A DNA stretch of 64,000 bases, taken from the NCBI RefSeq assembly GCF_002007605.1, contig NZ_CP019799.1, positions 620,001 to 684,000 on the forward strand, in the 5' to 3' direction. The notes under the pieces are model-generated. The model was not told where the DNA came from and made no database searches. It saw only the letters and a program-made list of their open reading frames with translations. Positions 23,462 to 32,416 of this stretch are shown here, piece by piece; the first letter of the stretch is position 1; the number at the start of each line of letters is the position of its first letter. The position numbers were made by a program, and so were the translations under genes. Source of the stretch: Cellvibrio sp. PSBB023. Lineage in GTDB: Bacteria > Pseudomonadota > Gammaproteobacteria > Pseudomonadales > Cellvibrionaceae.

Positions 23462-26400
23462 CAATAACGGGGTATCGCGATGGTAGTTCGGTCGCCTCAG
23501 ATTCTATTAATACCGGCGCCTCAGATTCTTCAGGCTCTGTGACTTATACAAAAAACGGGGTAGGTGCAGGGTTTGGCGGTACTCTGACGTTTAATGCTGA
23601 CTGGCAATACATCGATGAAATCCGTTTTACCGGCAACAACACCGCAGTTGCAATCGACGATATAGATTTTGAACCTGGTGTACTGCCTGATTCTACTCCC
23701 CCCACTGTAACTTCTATTACCTCCAGTACTCCAAACGGCACCTATAAAATAGGTTCTCCAATTAGTATCCAGGTTAATTTTGATGAGATAGTTAATGTAA
23801 CAGGTACACCACAATTAACCCTGGAAACTGGCGCTACCGACAGAACGATCAACTATACCAGTGGCACCGGCAGCAGTACCTTGACATTTACTTATACCGT
23901 ACAGGCGGGTGATGTCAGTGCTGATCTAGATTACATCTCAACTACTGCCCTGACTTTGAACGGCAGTACTATTCGTGATGCAGCAGGCAACAATGCCATC
24001 CTTACACTTGCCACCCCTGGCGCGGCAAACTCTCTGGGCAATAATAAAGCATTGGTTATTGATGGCGTGGCTCCCACCGTTACATCAGTAAATTCCAGTA
24101 CAGCAAATGGAACCTATAAGATTGGTGATCTAGTCAGTGTGCAGGTCAACTTCAGTGAAGCGGTAACCGTGACCGGTACTCCACAGTTAACACTGGAGAC
24201 GGGTACAACTGACCAGACAATCAACTATACGAACGGTAGTGGTACCTCTTCGTTGACATTTAGCTATACCGTTCAGGCTGGGGATAATTCCAGTGACCTG
24301 GATTATGTAGCCACCAGTTCGCTGACATTGGGTGGGGGAACCATCAGAGACGCCGCAGGTAATGACGCGACTTTGACCCTGGCTTCACCGGGTGCAGCCA
24401 ATTCATTAGGTAACAATAAAGCCTTGGTTATTGATGGTGTTGTACCTTCGGTATCCAGCATTGTGGTAAGCGGGAGCCCAACGGCGGCGGCTACCAGTGT
24501 GAATTTCACTGTGACCTTTAGTGAATCGGTGACCGGCGTTTCAACCGACGACTTTGCATTAGGCACTACTGGAACAGCCAGTGGCACCATTGCCAGTGTT
24601 TCCGGGTCTGGTTCCAGTTTCACGGTTACGGTGAATGGTATTGTTGGCAACGGTACCATTAAGGTCAACCTGAATGGATCGACGGATATTGTTGATGCAG
24701 CAGGTAACGTGAGCCCAGCGGCCTATACCAGCGGTACCACTCACACTGTCGCCATCCCAACAGCGCCGGACGCGCCCACCATCGGTGCAGCAACACCAGG
24801 CGATGGCCAGGTGTCTGTTGCCTTTACTGCGCCTGTTAACAATGGTGGTTCAGCGATTACGGGTTATACCGTAACCTCTAACCCGGGTGGATTTACTGGA
24901 GGTGGTAACGGTTTTACCACCTCACCGATTACAGTGAATGGTCTCACCAACGGCACTGCCTATACCTTTACTGTAACTGCGACTAATGGGGTTGGTACCA
25001 GCACGGTATCGGGTATATCCAACTCGGCAACCCCTAAAGGTAGTCAAACCATTACCTTTCCGAACCCCGGGACACAAAACTTTGGTACTGCGCCTGACTT
25101 GAGTCCGACGGCCAGCACTACATCCTCACTTACAGTGAGCTTTACTTCATCCACCACTGGCGTTTGTACTATCACCAGTGATGGTGCTTTGACCTTCGTG
25201 ACTGCCGGTAGTTGTACTATTGATGCGGATCAGGCAGGTGATGATACCTGGAATGCGGCGACTACAGTAACCCAGACGTTCACTGTGAATGCGGTAGTCC
25301 CTGATGCACCAACCATTGGCACTGCCACTGCAGGTGATACTGAAGCTACGGTGACATTTACTGCGCCTGCCAGTACAGGCGGTGCAGCTATCTTTGCCGG
25401 CGGCTATACCGTCACCGCTAGTCCGGGTGGTGCAACTGCTACGGGTTCCAGTTCACCTATTACGGTAACAGGGCTGATGAACGGAGTGGCTTATACCTTT
25501 ACCGTGACCGCCACCAACTCGGCGGGTGAGGGGAATCCCTCGGCAGCTACCAACTCGGTAACCCCTGCCGCACCGCAAACCATTACCTTTGCTGATCCCG
25601 GAGCGCAGAACTATGGTACTGCGCCAACCCTGACAGCTAGCTCTTCGGCGGGCGTTGGTTATGGGGTCACCTTTACCTCAGCCACCACCAGCGTTTGTAC
25701 AGTTAACAGTGCCGGGGTGTTGACCTTTATCAGCGCTGGCACTTGTACCATCAACGCAGATCAGGCGGGCGACTCGTCCTTCTTGCCGGCGCCTCAGGTG
25801 AGCCGTACTTTCACTGTTAACCCTGTGGTCTCCGCTGCCCCAACCATAGGCACGGCAATCGCCGGTGATACCCAGGCGAGCGTCGCATTTACGCCGCCGA
25901 TCAACACCGGTGGTACCAGCATTACCAACTACACAGTGACGGTAAGTCCACCGGATGTTGCTCCGATAAACGGCGCTTCCTCACCGATTGTGGTGACCGG
26001 GTTGACTAACGGACAGGCCTACACCTTTACCGTGACGGCGGATAACTCGGCTGGCACCAGTCCGGCATCAGTTGCATCCAACCCTATAACCCCCAAATCG
26101 ATCCAGACGGTTACCTTTGCTAACCCTGGGCCGCGAAACTTTGGTACCGCGCCGACGCTTATAGCGACTACTGATGCAACTGGTTTGACTCCGACGTTTA
26201 CTTCATCGACTCCCGCCGTGTGTACCATCACCTCGGGCGGTACTTTGACCTTTGTGTCCACAGGCACTTGTACGATCAACGCTGATCAGGCGGGGGATGC
26301 TAGCTACTTGGCTGCACCCCAAGTGACCAATAGTTTCACAGTGAACGCCGTGGTTCCCGGAGCACCAACGATTGGTACTGCGACTGCTGGTAGTGCCCAG

Positions 26401-29400
26401 GCTAGCATCGCCTTCACTGCACCGGCCTTCAACGGTGGTTCATTGATTACCGGCTACACCGTCACCGCCAGCCCCGGCGGTGCAACGGCAACGGGTGCCA
26501 GCTCGCCCATTACCTTTACCGGTTTGAACAATGGCACCAGTTATACGTTTACCGTGAGTGCAACCAACGCGGTGGGTACTGGTTCACCCTCGACGTCATC
26601 CAATGCGGTTACGCCGAATGGAGCACCCATCATTAGCGGTACACCAGCACTTAGTGTCAATCAAGATGCAGTCTATAGTTTTATCCCAACAGCAACTGAC
26701 ACGGCAGGCGATACCTTAACCTTCAGCATTACCAACAAACCTACCTGGGCCGTATTCGATACGGTGACTGGCGCCTTAACCGGCACACCAACCAATGCCG
26801 ATGTGGGTGTGACAAACGGTATTGTGATCAGCGTGAGCGACGGCACTTTGAGTGCATCACTGCCAGCCTTTAATTTGACGGTTGTGAATGTGAACGAAGC
26901 GCCGGTTATCAGCGGTACACCAGCCACCTCGGTGGATCAGGATGTTGCCTACAGCTTCATCCCAACCGCGAGTGATGTGGATGTCGATGATGTATTGACC
27001 TTCAGCATCACCAACAAACCAACCTGGGCAAGCTTCAATCCTGCAACCGGTGCACTCACCGGCACACCAACCAATGCCGATGTGGGTGTGACTAGCGGGA
27101 TTGTAATTAGCGTGAGCGACGGCACTTTGAGTGCCTCACTGCCAGCCTTTAATTTGACAGTTGTGAATGTGAATGATGTACCAGTTATCAGCGGTACTCC
27201 GGCAACCTCGGTGGATCAGGATGTTGCCTACAGCTTCATCCCAACCGCGAGCGATGTGGACGTGGGAGATGTACTGACCTTCAGCATTACCAACAAACCC
27301 ACATGGGCTATGTTTGACTCCGCGACTGGTGCATTAACAGGTACACCAGCCAAGGCAGATGTAGGTACCACAACAGGTATCATCATCAGTGTAAGTGATG
27401 GCACTCTGAGTGCTAGCTTGCCGGCCTTTGATCTGGTTGTAGGTAATGTGAACGAAGCGCCGGTCATCAGCGGTACACCAGCAACCTCGGTGGATCAGGA
27501 TGTCGCTTACAGCTTCATCCCAACCGCGAGCGATGTGGATGTCGGCGATGCACTGACCTTCAGCATCACCAACAAACCAAGCTGGGCAAGTTTCAATCCT
27601 GCCACCGGTGCCTTAACCGGCACACCAACCGGAGCCGATGTAGGTACTACAACCGGTATCGTTATCAGCGTGAGCGACGGCACTTTGAGTGCATCACTGC
27701 CAGCCTTTACTCTGGAAGTGGTGGCGACAATCGATCCATTGCAACCTGTGGTGACCGCACCGGATGACATCACTATCAATGCTACGGGGCTTTACACCCC
27801 AGTCAGTCTGCGTCAGTTGTTGAGCTTGAACCCGGCGGCAACTCAGGAGCAGGTGGAGGCGATCCTCAATAGCATGGCCAGTGATGGTGTGAGCGGTAAT
27901 ACCTGTTGCACCACCAATCCGGAAGGGTTGAATGCCAACAACGTGTTGCTGTTGCCTCCGGGGCGTCATGAGGTGACCTGGAAGGCCACTAATGCGGCGG
28001 ACGTGAGCGGTACGGCTACCCAAGTGGTGTCTATCAATCCGTTGGTATCGCTGAGTAAATCACAAATCGCCATTCGCGGTAGTGCAGTGGAATTCCGTGT
28101 ATTGCTTAACGGTAAGGCACCGCAGTACCCCTTGAGCGTTCCTTATGTGATTGACACTAATGCCACTACCGCAGCGAGTACTGAGCACAATCTGGTGAAT
28201 GGTACTGCTAACTTTGCTGAAGAAGGGCAGGTACAAGTAGCAATTCCTGTACAGATCGCTAACCTCAGCGGCTTAACAGACAGCCAGTTGGTAGTACGTT
28301 TGGGCAGTGATATCAACGCTGGTGTTGCCAACAGCCATACCATCAGTATTCGCGAAGGCAACATACCGCCGAGCGTAACCCTGGGACTGACTCAAGGTGG
28401 CATCAATACCATTCAAATCACCCCAACCGGCGGCCCGGTGACCGTGACGGCTACCGTGACTGACCTGAACCCCGGTGATACCCACACCTACGACTGGTCA
28501 GCCAGTGACACAGTGTTAGGCGATACTGACGGTAATCCGGTCAATAACACCCTGGTGTTTGATCCGAGCAATCTGAGTGGCCGTCATCAAGCACAATTAA
28601 CGGTGACGGATTCCGGTGGAGCCTCTGCCAATGTGCAGTTGTTCTTCCGTATAGTTGCCAGCTTGCCAGTATTGTCACCGGATGTTGACACCGATGGCGA
28701 TGGCATCAGTGACCTGGATGAAGGCTTGGGTGACAGTAATGGTAACGGTATCCCAGACTATCTGGACAGCATGCCCACCACCAACATCCTGCCGCAACAA
28801 GGTGCGGTCACCAATGCCTACCTGATTGAATGTGATCCGGGGGTTCGCTGTGGCCTGGGTAAATTTGCCCTGGTTGGTCAATCCGGTGGCGTGCAGATTC
28901 TGGATAACGAGTTGGGTGCAATGAGTGAGTTGATAGTCGACCCTACCTTTAAACCGGTAGGCGGCATCTTTGACTTTGTGATTAACGATCTGCCTACCCC
29001 GGGCCAGAATGTGCGCATTGTGATTCCACAAGCATCTCCTATCCCGGCGAATGCGGTCTATCGCAAATACCAAAATGGCAACTGGGTTAACTTCCAGGAA
29101 GATACTAACAACACCATTTTCTCCGCACCCGGCAACCCTGGTTATTGTCCACCACCCGGTAATGCGGAGTGGACCCCGGGTCTGACCCAGGGCAACCTCT
29201 GTGTACAGCTCACCATCACCGATGGTGGCCCGAACGACGACGATGGTTTGGTTAACTCCGCGATTGTCGACCCGGGTGCAGTCAGTGTCGCACTGCCGGT
29301 TGACCCGGAGCCGCCAACCCCTGAACCACCAAAACCGGATGTCAGCCTCAAATCCAAAGGGGGCGGTGCGGTAGATGGTGTCTGGATCTTGTTAATAGGA

Positions 29401-30057
29401 AGCCTGCTGATGATGAAATGGATAGGTGCAAGACAACGCAAAAGCTTGCTCACCGCCGCGCTGCTGGTGACCTCGGTCTCCAGCCAGGCACTGACCGATG
29501 GTAAAGCCTTTGTGCGAGTAGATGTCTACAAAGTTGAAGGTGGCACCCATGAAGCCGCCTTCAGCCAGACACTGGCCGCCGCCGGTCATGACTTCAGGGT
29601 AGATCGTTACGATGTGGATCGTCGCGGCTACCAAATCGCTCTGGGTTACCAATGGCACGACTACACCTACACCGAACTGGGCTTTTTGGAGTTGGGTGAT
29701 GTGAATGTCGATATGACCCTGGATGGCGACACTGATCTGGTCGCCTTCAAGCGCGACTTTGCCGATGCCTATCCGGTGAGTGCAAGCGGTTGGACGGCGG
29801 TGCAGGGATTAACCCTGTTCAGCGAGCGTCCAATTAATCTGTCGTTGGAAGCGGGCGCTTATTTCTGGCAGGACGACCGTAAAACCAACCAGGCCCAAAT
29901 CACCTTGCAAAGTGACAGTGGTGTAGCGCCATTAGCGGGTGTGCGTATGGATTGGTTACTGACCAAGTCTATCTCGATGGGATTTAATGCACGGCGAATT
30001 TATCTGGGCGATCAGGTGGTTGATTTGTATTCGCTGTCTGGCCGTTATCGGTTTTAA
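23410..30057 (+). CDS. Second giant exported adhesin-like protein with C-terminal barrel
   Basis: The open frame (GTG at 23410; 2215 aa) lacks a signal peptide, which lies in the frameshifted piece at 23006; the repaired protein is about 2350 aa. Order from 23410: beta-rich N-domain to about 95, two Ig-like repeats with TPQLTLETG, a third Ig-like domain, FnIII domains alternating with QTITFANPG-type repeats (each with CTI and TINADQAGD) to about 1070, four tandem He_PIG domains about 1073-1437, a linking domain, a Ca-binding DVDTDGDGISDLDEG stretch, choice-of-anchor U, a GGG-hydrophobic-RQRK segment near 1983, a signal-like segment ending SSQA, and the beta-barrel ending RYRF. The ectodomain differs from the 11442 gene while the end is nearly identical, as in adhesins that swap heads. 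Ligand unknown. Confidence 0.87.
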   Translation: MSMEIDTGAGLGTSPNLTITGYRDGSSVASDSINTGASDSSGSVTYTKNGVGAGFGGTLTFNADWQYIDEIRFTGNNTAVAIDDIDFEPGVLPDSTPPTVTSITSSTPNGTYKIGSPISIQVNFDEIVNVTGTPQLTLETGATDRTINYTSGTGSSTLTFTYTVQAGDVSADLDYISTTALTLNGSTIRDAAGNNAILTLATPGAANSLGNNKALVIDGVAPTVTSVNSSTANGTYKIGDLVSVQVNFSEAVTVTGTPQLTLETGTTDQTINYTNGSGTSSLTFSYTVQAGDNSSDLDYVATSSLTLGGGTIRDAAGNDATLTLASPGAANSLGNNKALVIDGVVPSVSSIVVSGSPTAAATSVNFTVTFSESVTGVSTDDFALGTTGTASGTIASVSGSGSSFTVTVNGIVGNGTIKVNLNGSTDIVDAAGNVSPAAYTSGTTHTVAIPTAPDAPTIGAATPGDGQVSVAFTAPVNNGGSAITGYTVTSNPGGFTGGGNGFTTSPITVNGLTNGTAYTFTVTATNGVGTSTVSGISNSATPKGSQTITFPNPGTQNFGTAPDLSPTASTTSSLTVSFTSSTTGVCTITSDGALTFVTAGSCTIDADQAGDDTWNAATTVTQTFTVNAVVPDAPTIGTATAGDTEATVTFTAPASTGGAAIFAGGYTVTASPGGATATGSSSPITVTGLMNGVAYTFTVTATNSAGEGNPSAATNSVTPAAPQTITFADPGAQNYGTAPTLTASSSAGVGYGVTFTSATTSVCTVNSAGVLTFISAGTCTINADQAGDSSFLPAPQVSRTFTVNPVVSAAPTIGTAIAGDTQASVAFTPPINTGGTSITNYTVTVSPPDVAPINGASSPIVVTGLTNGQAYTFTVTADNSAGTSPASVASNPITPKSIQTVTFANPGPRNFGTAPTLIATTDATGLTPTFTSSTPAVCTITSGGTLTFVSTGTCTINADQAGDASYLAAPQVTNSFTVNAVVPGAPTIGTATAGSAQASIAFTAPAFNGGSLITGYTVTASPGGATATGASSPITFTGLNNGTSYTFTVSATNAVGTGSPSTSSNAVTPNGAPIISGTPALSVNQDAVYSFIPTATDTAGDTLTFSITNKPTWAVFDTVTGALTGTPTNADVGVTNGIVISVSDGTLSASLPAFNLTVVNVNEAPVISGTPATSVDQDVAYSFIPTASDVDVDDVLTFSITNKPTWASFNPATGALTGTPTNADVGVTSGIVISVSDGTLSASLPAFNLTVVNVNDVPVISGTPATSVDQDVAYSFIPTASDVDVGDVLTFSITNKPTWAMFDSATGALTGTPAKADVGTTTGIIISVSDGTLSASLPAFDLVVGNVNEAPVISGTPATSVDQDVAYSFIPTASDVDVGDALTFSITNKPSWASFNPATGALTGTPTGADVGTTTGIVISVSDGTLSASLPAFTLEVVATIDPLQPVVTAPDDITINATGLYTPVSLRQLLSLNPAATQEQVEAILNSMASDGVSGNTCCTTNPEGLNANNVLLLPPGRHEVTWKATNAADVSGTATQVVSINPLVSLSKSQIAIRGSAVEFRVLLNGKAPQYPLSVPYVIDTNATTAASTEHNLVNGTANFAEEGQVQVAIPVQIANLSGLTDSQLVVRLGSDINAGVANSHTISIREGNIPPSVTLGLTQGGINTIQITPTGGPVTVTATVTDLNPGDTHTYDWSASDTVLGDTDGNPVNNTLVFDPSNLSGRHQAQLTVTDSGGASANVQLFFRIVASLPVLSPDVDTDGDGISDLDEGLGDSNGNGIPDYLDSMPTTNILPQQGAVTNAYLIECDPGVRCGLGKFALVGQSGGVQILDNELGAMSELIVDPTFKPVGGIFDFVINDLPTPGQNVRIVIPQASPIPANAVYRKYQNGNWVNFQEDTNNTIFSAPGNPGYCPPPGNAEWTPGLTQGNLCVQLTITDGGPNDDDGLVNSAIVDPGAVSVALPVDPEPPTPEPPKPDVSLKSKGGGAVDGVWILLIGSLLMMKWIGARQRKSLLTAALLVTSVSSQALTDGKAFVRVDVYKVEGGTHEAAFSQTLAAAGHDFRVDRYDVDRRGYQIALGYQWHDYTYTELGFLELGDVNVDMTLDGDTDLVAFKRDFADAYPVSASGWTAVQGLTLFSERPINLSLEAGAYFWQDDRKTNQAQITLQSDSGVAPLAGVRMDWLLTKSISMGFNARRIYLGDQVVDLYSLSGRYRF
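26626..27738 (+). repeat. Four tandem He_PIG Ig-like repeats
   Basis: Units begin at about 26626, 26902, 27181 and 27460, giving a 276-279 bp period (92-93 aa). Each reads like VISGTPATSVDQDVAYSF ... FNPATGALTGTP ... ISVSDGTLSASLPAF. The last three are very similar at DNA level, so copy number may vary between strains. Three more divergent units lie in the first giant gene (about 16366-17170). Confidence 0.88.
29266..30057 (+). repeat. Long direct repeat, copy 2 (C-terminal anchor and barrel)
   Basis: Partner of 18717-19508, with the same length, no gaps and about a dozen mismatches. A second block of high similarity further upstream (about 27704-28050 against 17161-17505) is separated by diverged sequence, which gives a mosaic typical of gene conversion. 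Confidence 0.9.
29410..30057 (+). other. Possible internal start giving a free outer-membrane barrel protein, copy 2
   Basis: Same arrangement as at 18861: AGGAAG 7 nt before an in-frame ATGATG, then a complete signal-peptide-like sequence and a barrel of about 190 aa ending in Phe. Because the copies are recent, conservation here adds little independent support. Confidence 0.42.
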
Positions 30058-30103
30058 CGGCTCAGTTGATATTGATTGACCACGGTTTTTAGCGCAAACA
30101 ATC

Positions 30104-30147
30104 ATTGCCAGAGTGCGACACCATCCAAGTGTGTTGCCTCTGGCAAT
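30104..30147. terminator. Long hairpin between the second giant gene and cysC
   Basis: ATTGCCAGAG / CTCTGGCAAT is a perfect 10-bp outer stem enclosing a further imperfect one (GCGACAC / GTGTGTTGC). It lies between convergent genes, so it probably ends transcription from one or both sides, although the flanking T-runs are short. Confidence 0.55.
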
Positions 30148-30153
30148 CTTGTT

Positions 30154-30723
30154 TTAGGGCTGCGGATTAATCAGATAATGGTTACTTTTCAGGAAAGAGA
30201 TTATCTGTTCCACGCCTTGTGTTACATCCAATTGATCGGTGCGCAAATGCAGTTCTGCCTCAGCGGGGCGATCGTAAGCGGAATCAATACCGGTAAATTG
30301 TGTAATTTTCCCCTCCCGCGCTTTGCGATAAAGGCCCTTCGGATCGCGTGCTTCGCAAACAGCAAGCGGCGCATCAATAAACACTTCAATAAATTCGCCG
30401 GATGGAAAGCGCGCGCGTAACTCGCGACGTGTTTTTTCAAACGGGGATATAGTTGCACAAATCACTAGCAATCCTGCGTCGACCATCAAGCGTGCGACTT
30501 CACCAACACGGCGCAAGTTTTCGGCGCGATCTGCTTCGCTAAAACCCAAATCTTTGCACAGCCCTTGACGCAATACATCGCCATCCAGCAGGTAAGTACG
30601 GCAACCCAATTCGTTTAATAGGGTTTGCAGTACTGCTGCCGTAGTGGATTTTCCTGCACCACTCAAGCCGGTAAACCAGAGCACACAGGGGCGATAGTTT
30701 GAGTTGGATAAGATTGTCGTCAT
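30154..30723 (-). CDS. cysC: Adenylylsulfate (APS) kinase
   Basis: Phosphorylates APS with ATP to make PAPS, the universal sulfate donor and an intermediate in sulfate assimilation. The 189-aa length is normal for CysC. Walker A is GLSGAGKST (about residues 19-27), with [19 protein letters not shown], the PAPS/APS loop [13 protein letters not shown], and [14 protein letters not shown]. No cysD/cysN partner lies beside it. A lone kinase close to a sulfotransferase gene (20366) suggests it may serve sulfation of a surface molecule rather than, or as well as, cysteine synthesis. It is convergent with the giant gene, separated by a hairpin. Function is firm; pathway role is inferred. Confidence 0.93.
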   Translation of the reverse strand: MTTILSNSNYRPCVLWFTGLSGAGKSTTAAVLQTLLNELGCRTYLLDGDVLRQGLCKDLGFSEADRAENLRRVGEVARLMVDAGLLVICATISPFEKTRRELRARFPSGEFIEVFIDAPLAVCEARDPKGLYRKAREGKITQFTGIDSAYDRPAEAELHLRTDQLDVTQGVEQIISFLKSNHYLINPQP

Positions 30724-30829
30724 AAATGATTATTCATGTGTTTATAGAGAGGTGGTTTTTATAACATTTGGCAAGCATGACAGCTATGGTAAACCTGCCA
30801 GAGCAAAGCGTATTTATCGGCCAGCGATG

Positions 30830-32227
30830 CTAAAGCAGTCCGGCCAAACTGACCAATGCCCGCTCAATCCGGCTGCTCCACACACAAGCGCACGAGAGTC
30901 GGGTAAATTGCCGGTACTTTTGACTCGCCGAAAAAATCGGCCCGGGTGCGATACTAATTCCTTGCGCCAAGGCCTTGCGGGCCAGTGCAAAGCTATCCAC
31001 ATCACCCGGCAGCTCCAGCCAAATCACAAAACCACCTTCCGGGCGCGAGATTTTAGTGCCCTCGGGAAAGTAGTGAATTACCGCTTCGGTCATACGTGTT
31101 ACCGCCTGTGCATAGTCCCCGCGCACCCGTCGCAAGTGACGCTCGTATTGCCCGTTTTCCAATAACTCGGTCACCGCCAGTTGTGGGATGGTCGTTGTCG
31201 CCAGATTTAGCACGTATTTCATGTACTCGACTTTATCCTGATAGCGCCCCGGTGCGATCCAGCCCACACGCAAACCGGGCGACAAGGTTTTGGAGATCGA
31301 GCTACACAGAATCACATTTTCATCCAACCCCTTTAGTAGTGAAGGGCGCGCATGGCTGAAGCTTAAGTCGCCGTAAATATCATCTTCAATCAGCGGAATG
31401 TCCCGCGTTTTGAGCATCGCCACCAGCTTTTGTTTGTGTTCATCCGGCATCAGGCAGCCGAGTGGATTGCTGAAATTGGGTGTGACGACACACGCCTTTA
31501 CTGGCCAGCGACTCAGCGCGAGTTCAAGCGCTTCCAATGACATACCTGAGTGCGGATTGGTAGGAATCTCTAACGCCTCCAAGCCCAGCGATTCAATGAC
31601 TTGCAGCAATCCGTAAAAGGTAGGTGATTCGATGGCAACTACATCACCGGGCGATGTCACCGCGCGCAATGCCAGTGTCAGCGCTTCTTGGCAGCCATTG
31701 GTGATTACCAGATTATCCGGGTGCACTGCGCAACCGGCATCAGCAAGACGGCGCGATAAGTGTCGCCGCAACTCAGGCGCACCGGGCGAAAACTCATAGT
31801 TAGCGGTGCGTACACGATACTGCCGCGCGGCCTTGGTAAGCGCCTGTTCGATCGCCCTGGTCGGCAAAAACTCCGCAGCTGGAACTGCCGCGCCCAATTG
31901 CACAACAGCGGGGTCATTGGCGGCTTTGATCAATTGCAGCACCATATCCTGCCCGGTAACCGGAGCAGGGCGCATAGTCGTCACCACAATGCGCGGTGGT
32001 GCGGCGGCCACCGCAGGTTTGGCTTTGACGTAAAAACCCGAGCGGTTGCGCACCTCCAGCAATCCCCAATCCTCGAGTTGGCGATAGGCGGTAATCACGG
32101 TGGCGATGCTCAAACCGCGTAACTGCGCCTGATTGCGCACACCCGGTAGGCGGTCTCCCGATTGGAATCCACCGGCGTTAATCAGACTGGCAAGTTCATC
32201 GGCAAGTTTGCGGTAAAGAATGTCCAT
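30830..32227 (-). CDS. MocR-type transcriptional regulator (GntR HTH plus aminotransferase fold)
   Basis: A 465-aa regulator with an N-terminal GntR winged helix (residues about 1-75; LSIATVITAYRQLEDWGLLE) joined to a class-I aminotransferase-like domain that binds PLP as a sensor. The PLP Lys is in SSISKTLSPGLRVGWIAPG, and TNGCQEALTLALRAVTSPGD and TPNFSNPLGCLMP are typical. The start at 32227 has GGAG 7 nt upstream. It is divergent from a PhzF-aminotransferase-IV pair, its likely target, with direct repeats in the shared gap. MocR proteins usually respond to PLP or amino acids; the effector here is unknown. The last 30 residues (RLSCACVWSSRIERAL) differ slightly from the usual ending but remain in frame. 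Confidence 0.9.
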   Translation of the reverse strand: MDILYRKLADELASLINAGGFQSGDRLPGVRNQAQLRGLSIATVITAYRQLEDWGLLEVRNRSGFYVKAKPAVAAAPPRIVVTTMRPAPVTGQDMVLQLIKAANDPAVVQLGAAVPAAEFLPTRAIEQALTKAARQYRVRTANYEFSPGAPELRRHLSRRLADAGCAVHPDNLVITNGCQEALTLALRAVTSPGDVVAIESPTFYGLLQVIESLGLEALEIPTNPHSGMSLEALELALSRWPVKACVVTPNFSNPLGCLMPDEHKQKLVAMLKTRDIPLIEDDIYGDLSFSHARPSLLKGLDENVILCSSISKTLSPGLRVGWIAPGRYQDKVEYMKYVLNLATTTIPQLAVTELLENGQYERHLRRVRGDYAQAVTRMTEAVIHYFPEGTKISRPEGGFVIWLELPGDVDSFALARKALAQGISIAPGPIFSASQKYRQFTRLSCACVWSSRIERALVSLAGLL

Positions 32228-32248
32228 CAACGCTCCATGCTGGTGTTC

Positions 32249-32313
32249 GATAGGTACAGTTTTGGTAAAAATTGATAGGTACAGATTCAGATTGGTTAAA
32301 TCTGTATCGTATC
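32249..32313. promoter_or_regulatory. Direct repeats, likely MocR operator
   Basis: GATAGGTACAG occurs twice in the same orientation (32249-32259 and 32274-32284), and a related inverted copy, CTGTATCGTATC, lies at 32302-32313. They fill the gap between the divergent MocR and PhzF genes. MocR regulators such as GabR are known to bind direct repeats of this kind, so this is the likely operator of both transcripts. Confidence 0.55.
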
Positions 32314-32416
32314 AATTAAGTATTTTTGAAACTGTAATGGTTGTTGCACAAGAAATACACTGCTTTCTCGCAAAAAACAGTTATCAGTACACCACAAGGA
32401 CACTACAGGAGGAGCC

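Noticed and set aside
26626..27738. CRISPR-like or satellite array
   Set aside because: The periodicity is that of in-frame Ig-like protein domains of 92-93 aa; no short repeat/spacer pattern is present in the window.
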